Assembly (NCBI RefSeq): GCF_900103505.1
Contig: NZ_FNIA01000024.1
Coordinates: forward strand, 1 to 47,068
Source of the DNA: Haloarchaeobius iranensis
GTDB taxonomy: Archaea > Halobacteriota > Halobacteria > Halobacteriales > Natrialbaceae
DNA: 47,068 bases
Reading direction: 5' to 3'
Below the pieces are notes generated by a model. The model ran no database searches and was not told where the DNA came from. It was given only the letters and a program-made list of their open reading frames with translations. Both the position numbers and the translations under genes were made by a program. Numbering within the stretch: the stretch's first letter is position 1; every line of letters starts with the position of its first letter. Shown here piece by piece: positions 16,766 through 25,073 of this stretch.

Positions 16766-17449
16766 ATGAGGGCCCACACCACAGGACGAACCAGCAGTTC
16801 GCTACTCGGTCGGATCTTCGGGGTCGCTGTCGACCGTCAGACCTACAGGAACGCACTGTACCTCCTGCTACGGTTCCCCCTCGGCATCGTCTACCTGACC
16901 GTTTTCGTCACGTTGCTCTCGGTGGGCGTATCGCTCGTGCCACTGCTCGTTGGCGTTCCGATCCTCGCGGGTGTGCTCGCAGTCGCCGGCTACGTCGGTG
17001 TCATCGAGGCCGCACTCCTACGAACCTTGGTCGGACGGGAGGCCGCGTGGACACCGACGAGCCCGAACGACACCCCGATCGTCCCGTACCTCAAACAGGT
17101 CGCGACAGAGCCGCACAATTACCTGTTCCTGATTCTGGCGTTCGTCTCTTTCGTGACCGGAAATACCCTGTTCGTGGCTCTCGTGGTCTGGTTTGCGCTC
17201 TCGCTCAGTTTCGTTATCGCGCCGGCGGTCTACCGGGTCGAGGGCGTCCAGTACTTCAACGTCGCTGGACCGGTCGACCTCGGTATCGTCACGGTCACTG
17301 AATCACAACTGATCGTCGATACCCTGCCGGAGGCGCTGTTGGTCTCACTGGTTGGCATCGTCAGCACGGTCATCGGTCTCCACCTCGTCAACCTCACGAC
17401 ACGGGTCTACGCCGACATCACCGCGGCAGTGCTGTCCACCTCAGAGTGA
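16766..17449 (+). CDS. Putative sensor-domain membrane protein
   Basis: 227 residues with four or five hydrophobic helices. The opening QTYRNALYLLLRFPLGIVYL, followed by TVFVTLLSVGVSLVPLLVGV, strongly resembles the 'putative sensor' domain (Sensor, PF13796) that precedes kinases in many haloarchaea and actinobacteria. The central soluble loop (REAAWTPTSPNDTPIVPYLK) is followed by two further helices (LFLILAFVSFVTGNTLFVAL) and a C-terminal one. It carries no kinase domain itself. The adjacent six-PAS kinase could take its signal, but there is no overlap or fusion to prove it. ATG 16766 is favoured over an upstream TTG (16739) by the TATA spacing. Confidence 0.7.
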   Translation: MRAHTTGRTSSSLLGRIFGVAVDRQTYRNALYLLLRFPLGIVYLTVFVTLLSVGVSLVPLLVGVPILAGVLAVAGYVGVIEAALLRTLVGREAAWTPTSPNDTPIVPYLKQVATEPHNYLFLILAFVSFVTGNTLFVALVVWFALSLSFVIAPAVYRVEGVQYFNVAGPVDLGIVTVTESQLIVDTLPEALLVSLVGIVSTVIGLHLVNLTTRVYADITAAVLSTSE

Positions 17450-17537
17450 TTGAGTGAACGGCCAGAGCCGCTGCGACCACTGCAGCTTCTTGCTGGGGAC
17501 CGTTGCTCGTTTCACGTCCTGACACACGCGGTCCATG

Positions 17538-17543
17538 TTTAAA
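17538..17543 (+). promoter_or_regulatory. TATA element TTTAAA before the lipoprotein gene
   Basis: Lies about 38 nt before ATG 17579, predicting a transcript start near 17567 and a leader of around 12 nt. Confidence 0.45.
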
Positions 17544-17578
17544 GGGACGCATCGTCTCAGATGAACTGCTACTGCCAT

Positions 17579-18079
17579 ATGAGTCCAGAGGAACGCCGCA
17601 CACACAGGTCGATTGCGAGACGGCAGGTCCTCGCGGCTGGCGGGGCCGCGATCCTGACCGCTACCGCCGGATGCTCGACGGTCCTCGACTTCGTCGGCGA
17701 CCGGATACTCGAGGAAGTCAACATCCTGAATCAACTGAACCGGGAGATCAGCGGGTCGATCGAGGTTGTCGGCCCTACGGGAGCGACCCTTCTCGATACT
17801 GCATTCACAGCTCCCTCGACGGAAGCCGATAACGAGAGCAACATCGTCGCGTATTCCGACGTATGGACCGACGCGGGGAGTTACGCGGTGAGCATCGTGC
17901 TCACCGATATCGAACTCGAGGGCGTTTCACAGGCGAGTCGCGAGATAACCATCGACGATACCGAAGCGGATATGCTCGCCATCTCTATCGGGTCCGGCGA
18001 CGAAACCGAGCCCATCGCTTTCCGCGTGGGCGAGTCGTTCTCCGAGTTCGGTCAGACGAGCGAGAACGGGAGTCAGTGA
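17579..18079 (+). CDS. Tat-type lipoprotein, function unknown
   Basis: 166 residues. The leader has a twin-arginine motif (IARRQVLAAGGA) and a lipobox ending TATAGC, so the mature protein would be anchored by its N-terminal cysteine on the outside of the membrane. The mature part is a small acidic beta-rich domain (SGSIEVVGPTGATLLDTAFT, AGSYAVSIVLTDIELEGV, ASREITIDDTEADMLAISIG) that resembles CARDB or Ig-like haloarchaeal lipoproteins. It is convergent with the kinase at 18186-19877. No function can be assigned. Confidence 0.75.
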   Translation: MSPEERRTHRSIARRQVLAAGGAAILTATAGCSTVLDFVGDRILEEVNILNQLNREISGSIEVVGPTGATLLDTAFTAPSTEADNESNIVAYSDVWTDAGSYAVSIVLTDIELEGVSQASREITIDDTEADMLAISIGSGDETEPIAFRVGESFSEFGQTSENGSQ

Positions 18080-18185
18080 AGCACTCGACGGGGGAGCCGG
18101 TTGGCTACCTGACTCTGAACCGGGTCGGGGGCACGCCCCGAAGCCCTCTGCCTGCTCGGCCTGGAGATATCTGCGGGGGCGTGGG

Positions 18186-19877
18186 TTACTCACTCCCCCG
18201 GTTCTGGCTCCCCCTGGACAGTTCGGTCTCGTCCAGTCTTTCGAACCCGTGGAACGCAACGACGACGGCCGTCCCCTCCGAGTTTGCGCGCTCGAATTGG
18301 AGTTCGGCCCCAAGTTGGCTGACAGCCCAGTTGACGAACCACAGTCCGACACCGAGCCCGTGTCGATGCTGTGACTCACCAGTTCCTGTCAGGAGGTCAC
18401 GTTCCCGGTCCGGAATCCCGGGACCGTCGTCGACGACCCGAAGCTGTGGTGTTCCGTCGGTGGCCGTGTCCACTTCGATTTCGACCCTGGCGGGAGCGGC
18501 CGAATGAACGAGAGCGTTTTCGACGAGTTCCGTCGCAAGCCGCTGAACGACGGTCCGATGAGAGACGAGCCGGAGCCGTTCCGGTGCGGAAACTGAGATC
18601 TCGGCGTCGGGGTGTTCTTCGCGGGCATTCGTCGCCACAGTTCGGACCACGGCCACCAGGTCGATCGGTGACGGGGACCCAACGGTGTCGGTCATCACCG
18701 CTTCGGCGTCCCGCGCTTTCTGACTGATCGAAAGAAGGTCGTGGGCACTCTCCTGAATCGCGGTTCGATGTGCGTCAGCTTCGATACAGTCGGCGTGTGC
18801 AAGGATCACGTCCAACTTGTTCTGCACGTTGTGCCGGAGGACGCGGTTGAGGACGGAGAGACGCTGCTCTCGCGTGCGCTCGTCCGTGATGTCTCGAAGG
18901 AGAACCGTCCTCGCGACTGGCGCGCTGTCGCTGTCAGCGCCTTCCCCGTCGACAGCTGAGACGGTGTACTGAAATCGCCGACGTCCCTTCGCAGTTCGAA
19001 GCGTTACTGTCTCGGTCGTTCCAGGCGACAGGTCCGCCCCGCTCATCCCCTCGATGACTGACGGTATCGGCGTGCCTATCATCGACTGCGTCGAGCGATC
19101 GAACAGGTCCGCTGCCGTCGCGTTTGTATCCAGGATGTGGCCGTCCCAGTCGACGACGACTACAGCTTCCTGTAGCTCTTCGAAGACCCGGGACCGAGCC
19201 ACGTAATCCGCCTTCGGGAACCCGATCAACACAGGGTACCGTCGGAGTGTAACCCCCAACAACAGCCCGGACAGCAACAGCCCACCGGTTACCCCGTCGA
19301 GGATCTGGTTCCCGTCGATCCACAGACCGACGACGTACGGTGCGGAGACGGCCCCGAGCTGAGCGACGAGTTGCATCTTCGAGATCCGGTCGTGATCCCA
19401 CGCGTATCTGAGAAAGAGGGCAGCTGCGTACACGTATACGAGGAACAGCAGGAGAAGTTCGGTGCCGATAAACGATGCAATCGAACGTTCTACGGTTTCC
19501 TGAGAGCCCCCACGGCCGACGGTGACGGCCGCGCCGACCAGCGGCAGCGCGAGCAGCACGAACATCCCTATCCTGCCGCGGGTCAAGTTGGTCCCGCGAC
19601 CCGTGTATCCGAGCACGTACACGAGCCAGAGTGCGGGGACGAAGACGAGGGGGAGAATCTGTGCAAGACCAGCGAGACCCCCGCCGACGGGCCACGAATG
19701 TGGGAATTCAGAAACGAACGACAGGGTTGCCCACAGTAGTAGTCCCCCGGACATAGCGGCGAAGGCCGTCGCATTCGGTCGGTCTCGCTTCGCTACTGCA
19801 CGCCACGTCACCACTGCTAGCAGGACGACAGCGACACTATCGAGTGCGAGCGAGGCTACAAGAGTTGAAGGTATCAT
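18186..19877 (-). CDS. Membrane histidine kinase (7TM-like, PAS, HisKA, HATPase)
   Basis: 563 residues from ATG 19877 (MIPSTLVASLALDS). About seven helices occupy the first 215 residues, followed by a PAS domain (~228-325; LQEAVVVVDWDGHILDTNAT), the H-box LNRVLRHNVQN (His near 349) and an ATPase domain with LVENALVHS, DDGPGIP and GLGVGLWFVNWAVSQLGAEL. The architecture matches the kinase at 1615-3258, but the sequences differ widely. An upstream ATG at 19931 is possible; a TTTTTAAG element at 19986-19993 (minus strand) predicts a transcript start near 19963, giving either start a leader. No response regulator is encoded nearby. It separates the signalling block from the tubulin/AAA cluster. 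Confidence 0.9.
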   Translation of the reverse strand: MIPSTLVASLALDSVAVVLLAVVTWRAVAKRDRPNATAFAAMSGGLLLWATLSFVSEFPHSWPVGGGLAGLAQILPLVFVPALWLVYVLGYTGRGTNLTRGRIGMFVLLALPLVGAAVTVGRGGSQETVERSIASFIGTELLLLFLVYVYAAALFLRYAWDHDRISKMQLVAQLGAVSAPYVVGLWIDGNQILDGVTGGLLLSGLLLGVTLRRYPVLIGFPKADYVARSRVFEELQEAVVVVDWDGHILDTNATAADLFDRSTQSMIGTPIPSVIEGMSGADLSPGTTETVTLRTAKGRRRFQYTVSAVDGEGADSDSAPVARTVLLRDITDERTREQRLSVLNRVLRHNVQNKLDVILAHADCIEADAHRTAIQESAHDLLSISQKARDAEAVMTDTVGSPSPIDLVAVVRTVATNAREEHPDAEISVSAPERLRLVSHRTVVQRLATELVENALVHSAAPARVEIEVDTATDGTPQLRVVDDGPGIPDRERDLLTGTGESQHRHGLGVGLWFVNWAVSQLGAELQFERANSEGTAVVVAFHGFERLDETELSRGSQNRGSE

Positions 19878-20057
19878 ATCGTTGTTTGGCGTCTGTGGGG
19901 TTACTCGAGTACTAGTTTCCAGATTATGCATTCCCGTCGCAGGACCTGTCGGAAGTTCTCTGATAGCTAGCTTCCCCGGTGTGAACTTAAAAACACAGCC
20001 GGTGTTTCTGATAGAGAAGGTCACTGCAACACCGAACGGGGTTCGGGGTCGACGGCA

Positions 20058-20411
20058 TCATTCGATCCGGTCGTCGGCTGGCCGGTACCATGAGTACGAA
20101 CTTGATGTCCCTCTAGATGCGGTTCTCGAGGTTCTACTTTCGACCAACCGGTTCGAAGACGTCGCGAACATTATCCAGTCTACAGCTACCGACTCCTCGG
20201 GGCGGGTCTCTCGTTCCTTGTGCTCGGCGAGCGCTTCGGCGTATGTCGAAACGTCTCGGAGCTGCTCCGGGCTCGACTCGTTGAGCGTGTTGACGATCTC
20301 CGTCGGGAGATTCGCCGGTGGGTCGGTGGTTCGGAGGAAATCGGTTGCTCCCTTTAACACAGGCACTGATTCCAGAGTACTGTTGGGTAAGACGTTGTCG
20401 CCGGTTTCCAT
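20058..20411 (-). CDS. Small conserved haloarchaeal protein
   Basis: 117 residues from ATG 20411. The central stretch LPTEIVNTLNESSPEQLRDV followed by STYAEALAEHKERE is a pattern I recognise from small haloarchaeal proteins of unknown function (pairs of helices, often LP.E(V/I)...L..L.PEQLR). The C-terminal third is basic and Ser/Arg rich (SNRLVESRTSRTASRGTSSS) and may be partly decayed or disordered. A slightly longer start at 20429 exists. It follows the AAA genes on the same strand after ~260 nt, so it may be the last gene of that unit or unrelated. Confidence 0.55.
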   Translation of the reverse strand: METGDNVLPNSTLESVPVLKGATDFLRTTDPPANLPTEIVNTLNESSPEQLRDVSTYAEALAEHKERETRPEESVAVDWIMFATSSNRLVESRTSRTASRGTSSSYSWYRPADDRIE

Positions 20412-20429
20412 ATCCGCTGGCTGTACCAC

Positions 20430-20669
20430 TACTCGAGATTTCGAAGACGAGAATCGAGACCTTGTCGAGTCAATTTCCCAATGCGGACCGAATACGACCT
20501 CTCATCTGGAGCGGTGTACGTACTAAGGCGACGACGTGGAACGCGGCGTCTCCAAACAACCTGCCAAGATGCTCTGGTAGCTGACCTGTGGCCAGGGTCT
20601 CGAAAACTGAAACGCTGCTAGTGGAGACCAACACCGATAGCGCTGGAGCTGAACGACGCCTCTACGCGC
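20430..20669. other. Intergenic, no gene seen
   Basis: About 240 bases lie between the small protein gene and the AAA ATPase gene. No convincing frame or RNA structure was found. It may hold the terminator of the AAA gene and the promoter of the small gene. Confidence 0.4.
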
Positions 20670-22442
20670 TCACTGCTGGCCCAGGGACTCGTCATCCGAC
20701 CGCACCTGCTGGTTGATCTCTTCGAGGGCGGTAAGGAAGTCCACTTGTTGGATCTCCGTTCGGCCGGAACGAAGTGCAGCGTACCCGGCTTCGGTGCAGA
20801 CGGCGGCAATGTCCGCGCCGCTCAAGTCGCTCGATCTTTCGGCTAACCCATTGAGATCGATATCATCGGTGGTCACGAGGTCATCCATCCTGGCCCTGAA
20901 TATTTCCCGTCGTGCCTCCAGTCCCGGTAGCGGCACCTCGATTTTCCGGTCGAAGCGCCCGGGTCGTAAAATTGCATCATCAAGGCGGTTGATTCGGTTC
21001 GTCGCCGCCATCACCCGGACATCTGATTGCTCCTCAAACCCATCCATTTCCGACAGAAGCTGGAGCATCGTTCGATAGATCTCCTCAGTGCCTTCGTTGG
21101 CGCCTGCAGCGCGTTTAGCCGCGATGGCGTCAATCTCGTCGATGAATATGATGGCAGGACGCTGCCGTCTGGCGTACTCGAAGCAGTCTCGTACTAGCTC
21201 GGCCCCCTCTCCGAGGTATGCCCTGGCGAGTTCCGGCCCCGCGAGCTTGATGAACGTCGCGCCAGTATCGTTCGCCACTGCGCGAGCAAGCATCGTCTTC
21301 CCCGTGCCCGGGGGACCATACAGCAGCACGCCGTCGGGGGGAGTAATACCAATCTCCTCGAACTGTCCAGGATCGATGAGGGGATCACGGACGGCCTCGC
21401 GGACTTTCCGCTTCTGATCATCCAGACCACCTATATCATCGAAACAGGTATCTGGGGAGTCATCCACGACCATTGCAGTGATACGATCGTCGATGTCCGA
21501 GTCTTCATCCGTCTCGCCGACTGTGACTTTGTCCTGGTCGAACTCCTCGTATGAAACCGTTAGTCTCTCCCAGAGGTCTCCGCCGATCTCAATCCCGTAG
21601 GTCTCACCCGAGTAATCGTAGAACACGCGCTCGAGTCGCTCGTCTGGATCGAGAGCTACGTCAGTGACACACCGGGAGGTCGCTCCAGGTTGAATCTCAG
21701 GTTTGGGTTTATAACCCTCGATCGAAACATCCGCGTCGGTTATGAAACCACCACTGACTGTTCCGACCTCTGTATGCTGGTAGCCCTGTGTATCGACAAA
21801 GGTGTGCTCATCGTACCACCACTGGGTCGTCTGGTGTCCGATGTTCTCGACATCAAATGTCAGTAGCATAATCTCTTTCTCCGGGATGTCAGTAATAATG
21901 TTAGTCAGGGTAACCTCGAAGTTCTCACTAGAGGCTGTTGGGTCTGCCTCGGAGTTCTCGGTTGTACTATCCGTCTCATCGCTCTCCTCGTCTCCTGGTT
22001 TAGTCGGGGTAGAAAGTCCGATGGCCGCTGGATCGAGTTCTAAATCACCCACGTCTGCGTCTTGGAGGTCAAGCTCGTACTCAGCGTCGCCATACTGGTA
22101 ATGAATACGGGCTGGCTCCCGTCCAGCTGGGATCTGAACGTCGGTTACGCAACGGACTCGTGCATCGGGAACTATCTCAGGCTTTGTTCGCAAATCACCT
22201 TCGACTTCCAAGTCCGGATCACCGTACCCTCCATAGGTGAGTTCGCTGGGCGGATGCTGGTACCCCTCGTCGTCGATAAAGACGCTTTCGTCGTACCACC
22301 ACTGGAGGATTTGATCGGTGCTGTTCGTAACTTCAAGCACGAACACGAATGCGTCTCTGTCTCCTTCCAGCCGATCCGTCCTGACGAACCCTTCGAGTTC
22401 AACGCGAAAACAATTACCCTCCACCGTTGGCCGTATACACAT
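20670..22442 (-). CDS. PAN-like AAA ATPase with two N-terminal beta-sandwich domains
   Basis: 590 residues. Two repeated domains (~8-130 and ~172-290) share WWYDE(S/H).F(I/V)D..GYQH and PEI.P.A..RCVTDV; they look like DUF4352-type beta sandwiches joined by an acidic Ser/Thr linker. The AAA module follows: FDDIGGLDDQ, Walker A GPPGTGKT (376-383), pore loop AYLG (408-411), Walker B IIFIDE (431-436), sensor ATN (480-482), arginine finger region RPGRFDR (493-499) and a C-terminal helical domain. The C-terminus (DESLGQQ) lacks the HbYX tail used by PAN to open the proteasome, and no OB domain is seen. It is therefore more likely an unfoldase or remodeller of its own targets. A TATA-like run at 22466-22480 gives a near-leaderless start. 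Confidence 0.88.
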   Translation of the reverse strand: MCIRPTVEGNCFRVELEGFVRTDRLEGDRDAFVFVLEVTNSTDQILQWWYDESVFIDDEGYQHPPSELTYGGYGDPDLEVEGDLRTKPEIVPDARVRCVTDVQIPAGREPARIHYQYGDAEYELDLQDADVGDLELDPAAIGLSTPTKPGDEESDETDSTTENSEADPTASSENFEVTLTNIITDIPEKEIMLLTFDVENIGHQTTQWWYDEHTFVDTQGYQHTEVGTVSGGFITDADVSIEGYKPKPEIQPGATSRCVTDVALDPDERLERVFYDYSGETYGIEIGGDLWERLTVSYEEFDQDKVTVGETDEDSDIDDRITAMVVDDSPDTCFDDIGGLDDQKRKVREAVRDPLIDPGQFEEIGITPPDGVLLYGPPGTGKTMLARAVANDTGATFIKLAGPELARAYLGEGAELVRDCFEYARRQRPAIIFIDEIDAIAAKRAAGANEGTEEIYRTMLQLLSEMDGFEEQSDVRVMAATNRINRLDDAILRPGRFDRKIEVPLPGLEARREIFRARMDDLVTTDDIDLNGLAERSSDLSGADIAAVCTEAGYAALRSGRTEIQQVDFLTALEEINQQVRSDDESLGQQ

Positions 22443-22465
22443 CTCGAATTCTAATTTGTCACCGT

Positions 22466-22480
22466 GGCTAAAATAACTAA
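22466..22480 (-). promoter_or_regulatory. TATA element of the double-sandwich AAA gene
   Basis: Read on the minus strand: TTAGTTATTTTAGCC. It is centred about 31 nt before ATG 22442, predicting a leader of only a few bases. The two AAA genes therefore have separate promoters in addition to any read-through. Confidence 0.5.
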
Positions 22481-22631
22481 TCTCTCGACTCCAGCACCAC
22501 GCGACGGGTCGGCGCTACTCCTCGGACACCTCGACTCACCACTGTGGGCCCACCTAAACGAAGCAATCCCTGCCCCAGAGGGACCCCTTCCGGGCTTGCG
22601 CTCGCGCTTCAGGCCCCGCGACTAAGAAGCC

Positions 22632-24071
22632 TCAGGACTGTTTCTGTCGCGCTTGTTCTTCGGCGTTGATCGACTGTACGGCGCCGACGAGATCGATCTG
22701 CGTCACGGACTTGCGGCTCTCCCGGATGGCCGTATATCCAGCTTCGGTGCAAGTCGCCTCGATGTCAGCCCCGGTGAACCCGTCGGTGATACTGGCCAAC
22801 TCCTCGTAGTCAATGTCGCTTGTGGTTTCGACGCCGCGAAGATGCACCTGGAAGATCTGTTCTCGAGCCGCCGTGTCTGGCTTGGGGACCTCAACGAGCC
22901 GGTCGAAACGACCCGGTCGCAAAATGGCTTGATCAAGCACGTCGAACCGGTTCGTGGCAGCGACAACCCGAACATTGCCATAGTTGTCGAAGCCGTCCAT
23001 CACGGACAGTAACTGCATCAGCGTCCGCTGGACCTCCTCACTCCCGGAACTCTCCCCCGCACTCCGTTGTCGTGCAATGGCGTCAATCTCGTCGATGAAC
23101 ACGACCGCGGGACTCCGCCGGTCGGCAACATCAAACACCTCCCGGACCATCTGAGCGCCCTCACCGACGTACTTCCGGACGAGCTCGGACCCGGCCATCC
23201 GTATAAACGACGCATCCGTGCTGGCGGCGACCGCCTTCGCGAGCATCGTCTTCCCCGTCCCCGGCGGGCCGTGCAACAGGACGCCATTCGGTGGCTCGAT
23301 TCCAATCTCTGTGAACCGGTCGGGATTCGCCAACGGCTCCTCGATAACTTCACGGACCCGCTGGGTCACGTCCTCGAGACCACCGACATCCTCGAAGCCA
23401 ACCGACGGCCTGCTCTCGGTTTCCATTGACCGAATACGAGTATCGACCTTCTCAGTCAGCACCTTCGCAATGACGCCGTCATCGAGTGCGACCCGCGACC
23501 CGGGCTCCAAGTCTGCGGAGAGGCGGGATGGGGCGGCGACGAGCGTGCCATGACCTCCGGCCCCCTGATCGATAATGACGCCGTCTCGTGTAACCGTCTC
23601 CACTACCGCGATATCGTAGGGGCCGTCGAAGTCAGTAGCCTCCATATCTCCCTCGACGAAATCCTTCGGGTGCGTGCGGAGGAACTCGATCTGTTTGGGC
23701 GAGAGCTCGAACGTGAACCGCTCGCCCTTGTAATCGTGCCGTATCTCGAGTGGTGCCATCTCCGAATCAAGTTGACCGATGTCGGTGACACACCGGGACG
23801 TCCAGTATCGAGGGATTTTGGGACTCGTCCACCAGTCCGTGGGTAGGTGACCCGCATCTCCAGTCTCACCAGAGACCACGTCACCGAGTTCGTGCTCGGT
23901 GCCGTCAGCGTCAATCAACACCATTTCGTCATACCGCCAGACGTGCTCCTCGTCGCCGTGGTTCTCGGCCTCGAAGACCAGCAACGAAACCTCGACGTGG
24001 CCGATGGTCCGGTCGAGGATTCCTGCAAACGTTACTTCTAAGTTCTCGCTCTTCGCGACGGGATACTCCAT
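22632..24071 (-). CDS. PAN-like AAA ATPase with beta-sandwich and OB domains
   Basis: 479 residues. Residues ~8-125 form one beta-sandwich domain related to the two in the neighbouring AAA protein (VWRYDEMVLIDADGTEHE, SRCVTDI). Residues ~148-207 look like the OB domain of PAN/Rpt ATPases (DIAVVETVTRDGVIIDQGA, GSRVALDD). The AAA module shows FEDVGGLEDV, GPPGTGKT (268-275), pore loop YVGEG (301-305), VVFIDE (323-328), AATN (371-374) and RPGRFDR. The C-terminus (EEQARQKQS) again lacks HbYX. It probably forms a hexamer on its own or with the neighbour and would remodel proteins of this cluster. A TTTTAATTA element at 24101-24112 precedes it. The 190-nt gap to the next AAA gene holds that gene's promoter. 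Confidence 0.9.
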   Translation of the reverse strand: MEYPVAKSENLEVTFAGILDRTIGHVEVSLLVFEAENHGDEEHVWRYDEMVLIDADGTEHELGDVVSGETGDAGHLPTDWWTSPKIPRYWTSRCVTDIGQLDSEMAPLEIRHDYKGERFTFELSPKQIEFLRTHPKDFVEGDMEATDFDGPYDIAVVETVTRDGVIIDQGAGGHGTLVAAPSRLSADLEPGSRVALDDGVIAKVLTEKVDTRIRSMETESRPSVGFEDVGGLEDVTQRVREVIEEPLANPDRFTEIGIEPPNGVLLHGPPGTGKTMLAKAVAASTDASFIRMAGSELVRKYVGEGAQMVREVFDVADRRSPAVVFIDEIDAIARQRSAGESSGSEEVQRTLMQLLSVMDGFDNYGNVRVVAATNRFDVLDQAILRPGRFDRLVEVPKPDTAAREQIFQVHLRGVETTSDIDYEELASITDGFTGADIEATCTEAGYTAIRESRKSVTQIDLVGAVQSINAEEQARQKQS

Positions 24072-24100
24072 CTGTCAACCTATCTGAGTCTATCGGAGGT

Positions 24101-24112
24101 GGTAATTAAAAC
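24101..24112 (-). promoter_or_regulatory. TATA element of the OB-domain AAA gene
   Basis: Minus-strand TTTTAATTACC centred about 35 nt before ATG 24071, giving a predicted leader of about 10 nt. It is the clearest promoter in this part of the window. Confidence 0.55.
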
Positions 24113-24212
24113 ATGTGTCCGACGAACATTCCCTGCCGTCTCGCCATCGCAACCAACAGCCACCACGGGAGCTAGTGCCAGCTGATGGCCTCAGCCCGTA
24201 CCGCTGGGCCGC

Positions 24213-25073
24213 TCACAGCTTCGGCATGTCGTCGTCGATACTGCTCTTCTCGTCCGACGACCCACCAATCCCGGGCGTTCCAAGGTTCTCCTCCGAACCG
24301 TCCTCTTCGGTTTCTCCGGAGTCCTCCTCGGGTTCGGCAACCTCGTTCTTCACCGACGATTCGAGCCGGTCGAGTTCGGTGAGGGCGACGGAATCGTCGA
24401 CACGTCTGCGAGCCCGGGAGAACGCTGGCTCAATCGCGTCCCACGACACCGATTGCGGCCGCCTGAAGTAGACGATGGTAGCTCCTAGGACAGTCCCCGT
24501 AAGCCCGACGAGACTCAAGACTGTCGGGTTGGCAAACGGCCCGGTATCGCCTGCCGGCTGTGCACGCTCGTGCCACGGATTCGCCGCAATGTCAGCCGTC
24601 GGTTCGTAGCGCTGGGAGAGCCGTTGTCCCCGCTGCGTGTAGGTGACCGAAATCCACGCGGCGTCGACTGTGGTCGGCTCGAGCGTCTCCAGCGCCACCT
24701 GGAACTGGATGGTGATGGTCTCACCGGGGTCCAAGCGGTCGGTCTCGAAACCACCCCTCCCGACGGGCGTCACGTTCACCTCCTGGTTGCTCGGTATAAT
24801 CGTTGTCCTGAAACTGTCCGGAACGACGAGTGTCTCGTCGGCCCGACCGACATCAATCTGGACGTCACGGAGCGCACTGTCTGTGGCTGCCACGGTCACG
24901 TTCACGGTGGCGGTCTGAGCCGGGGACGAGGGGTCGTACTGTGCCGAGACGTTCACCTCCTCCATTGACGTGACCGACCGATTCTCTGTGGTATCGGCCG
25001 CGACGATACCGCCGGCCAGGATGACGACCAATAGCCCAACTACCACCGTGAGGCGAGTGGCAACTCCGCTCAT
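24213..25073 (-). CDS. Two-pass membrane protein coupled to the tubulin-like gene
   Basis: 286 residues from ATG 25073, whose ATGA overlaps the stop of the tubulin-like gene. Residues ~7-27 form a signal anchor (RLTVVVGLLVVILAGGIVAA). About 150 extracellular residues form an Ig/CARDB-like beta sandwich (TATVNVTVAATDSALRDVQI, DPGETITIQFQVALETLEPT). A second helix (VLSLVGLTGTVLGATIVYF) ends in RRPQS, and a highly acidic cytoplasmic tail follows (EPEEDSGETEEDGSEENLGT). The tight coupling makes it the likely membrane partner of the GTPase; its cytoplasmic tail could recruit filaments or the chaperones. No enzyme motif is visible. Confidence 0.85.
   Translation of the reverse strand: MSGVATRLTVVVGLLVVILAGGIVAADTTENRSVTSMEEVNVSAQYDPSSPAQTATVNVTVAATDSALRDVQIDVGRADETLVVPDSFRTTIIPSNQEVNVTPVGRGGFETDRLDPGETITIQFQVALETLEPTTVDAAWISVTYTQRGQRLSQRYEPTADIAANPWHERAQPAGDTGPFANPTVLSLVGLTGTVLGATIVYFRRPQSVSWDAIEPAFSRARRRVDDSVALTELDRLESSVKNEVAEPEEDSGETEEDGSEENLGTPGIGGSSDEKSSIDDDMPKL

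Noticed and set aside
20670-24071. Calling the two AAA proteins proteasome-activating nucleotidases
   Set aside because: They share the AAA core (and one the OB domain), but the HbYX tail is absent and extra head domains are present; 'PAN-like' is as far as the sequence allows.
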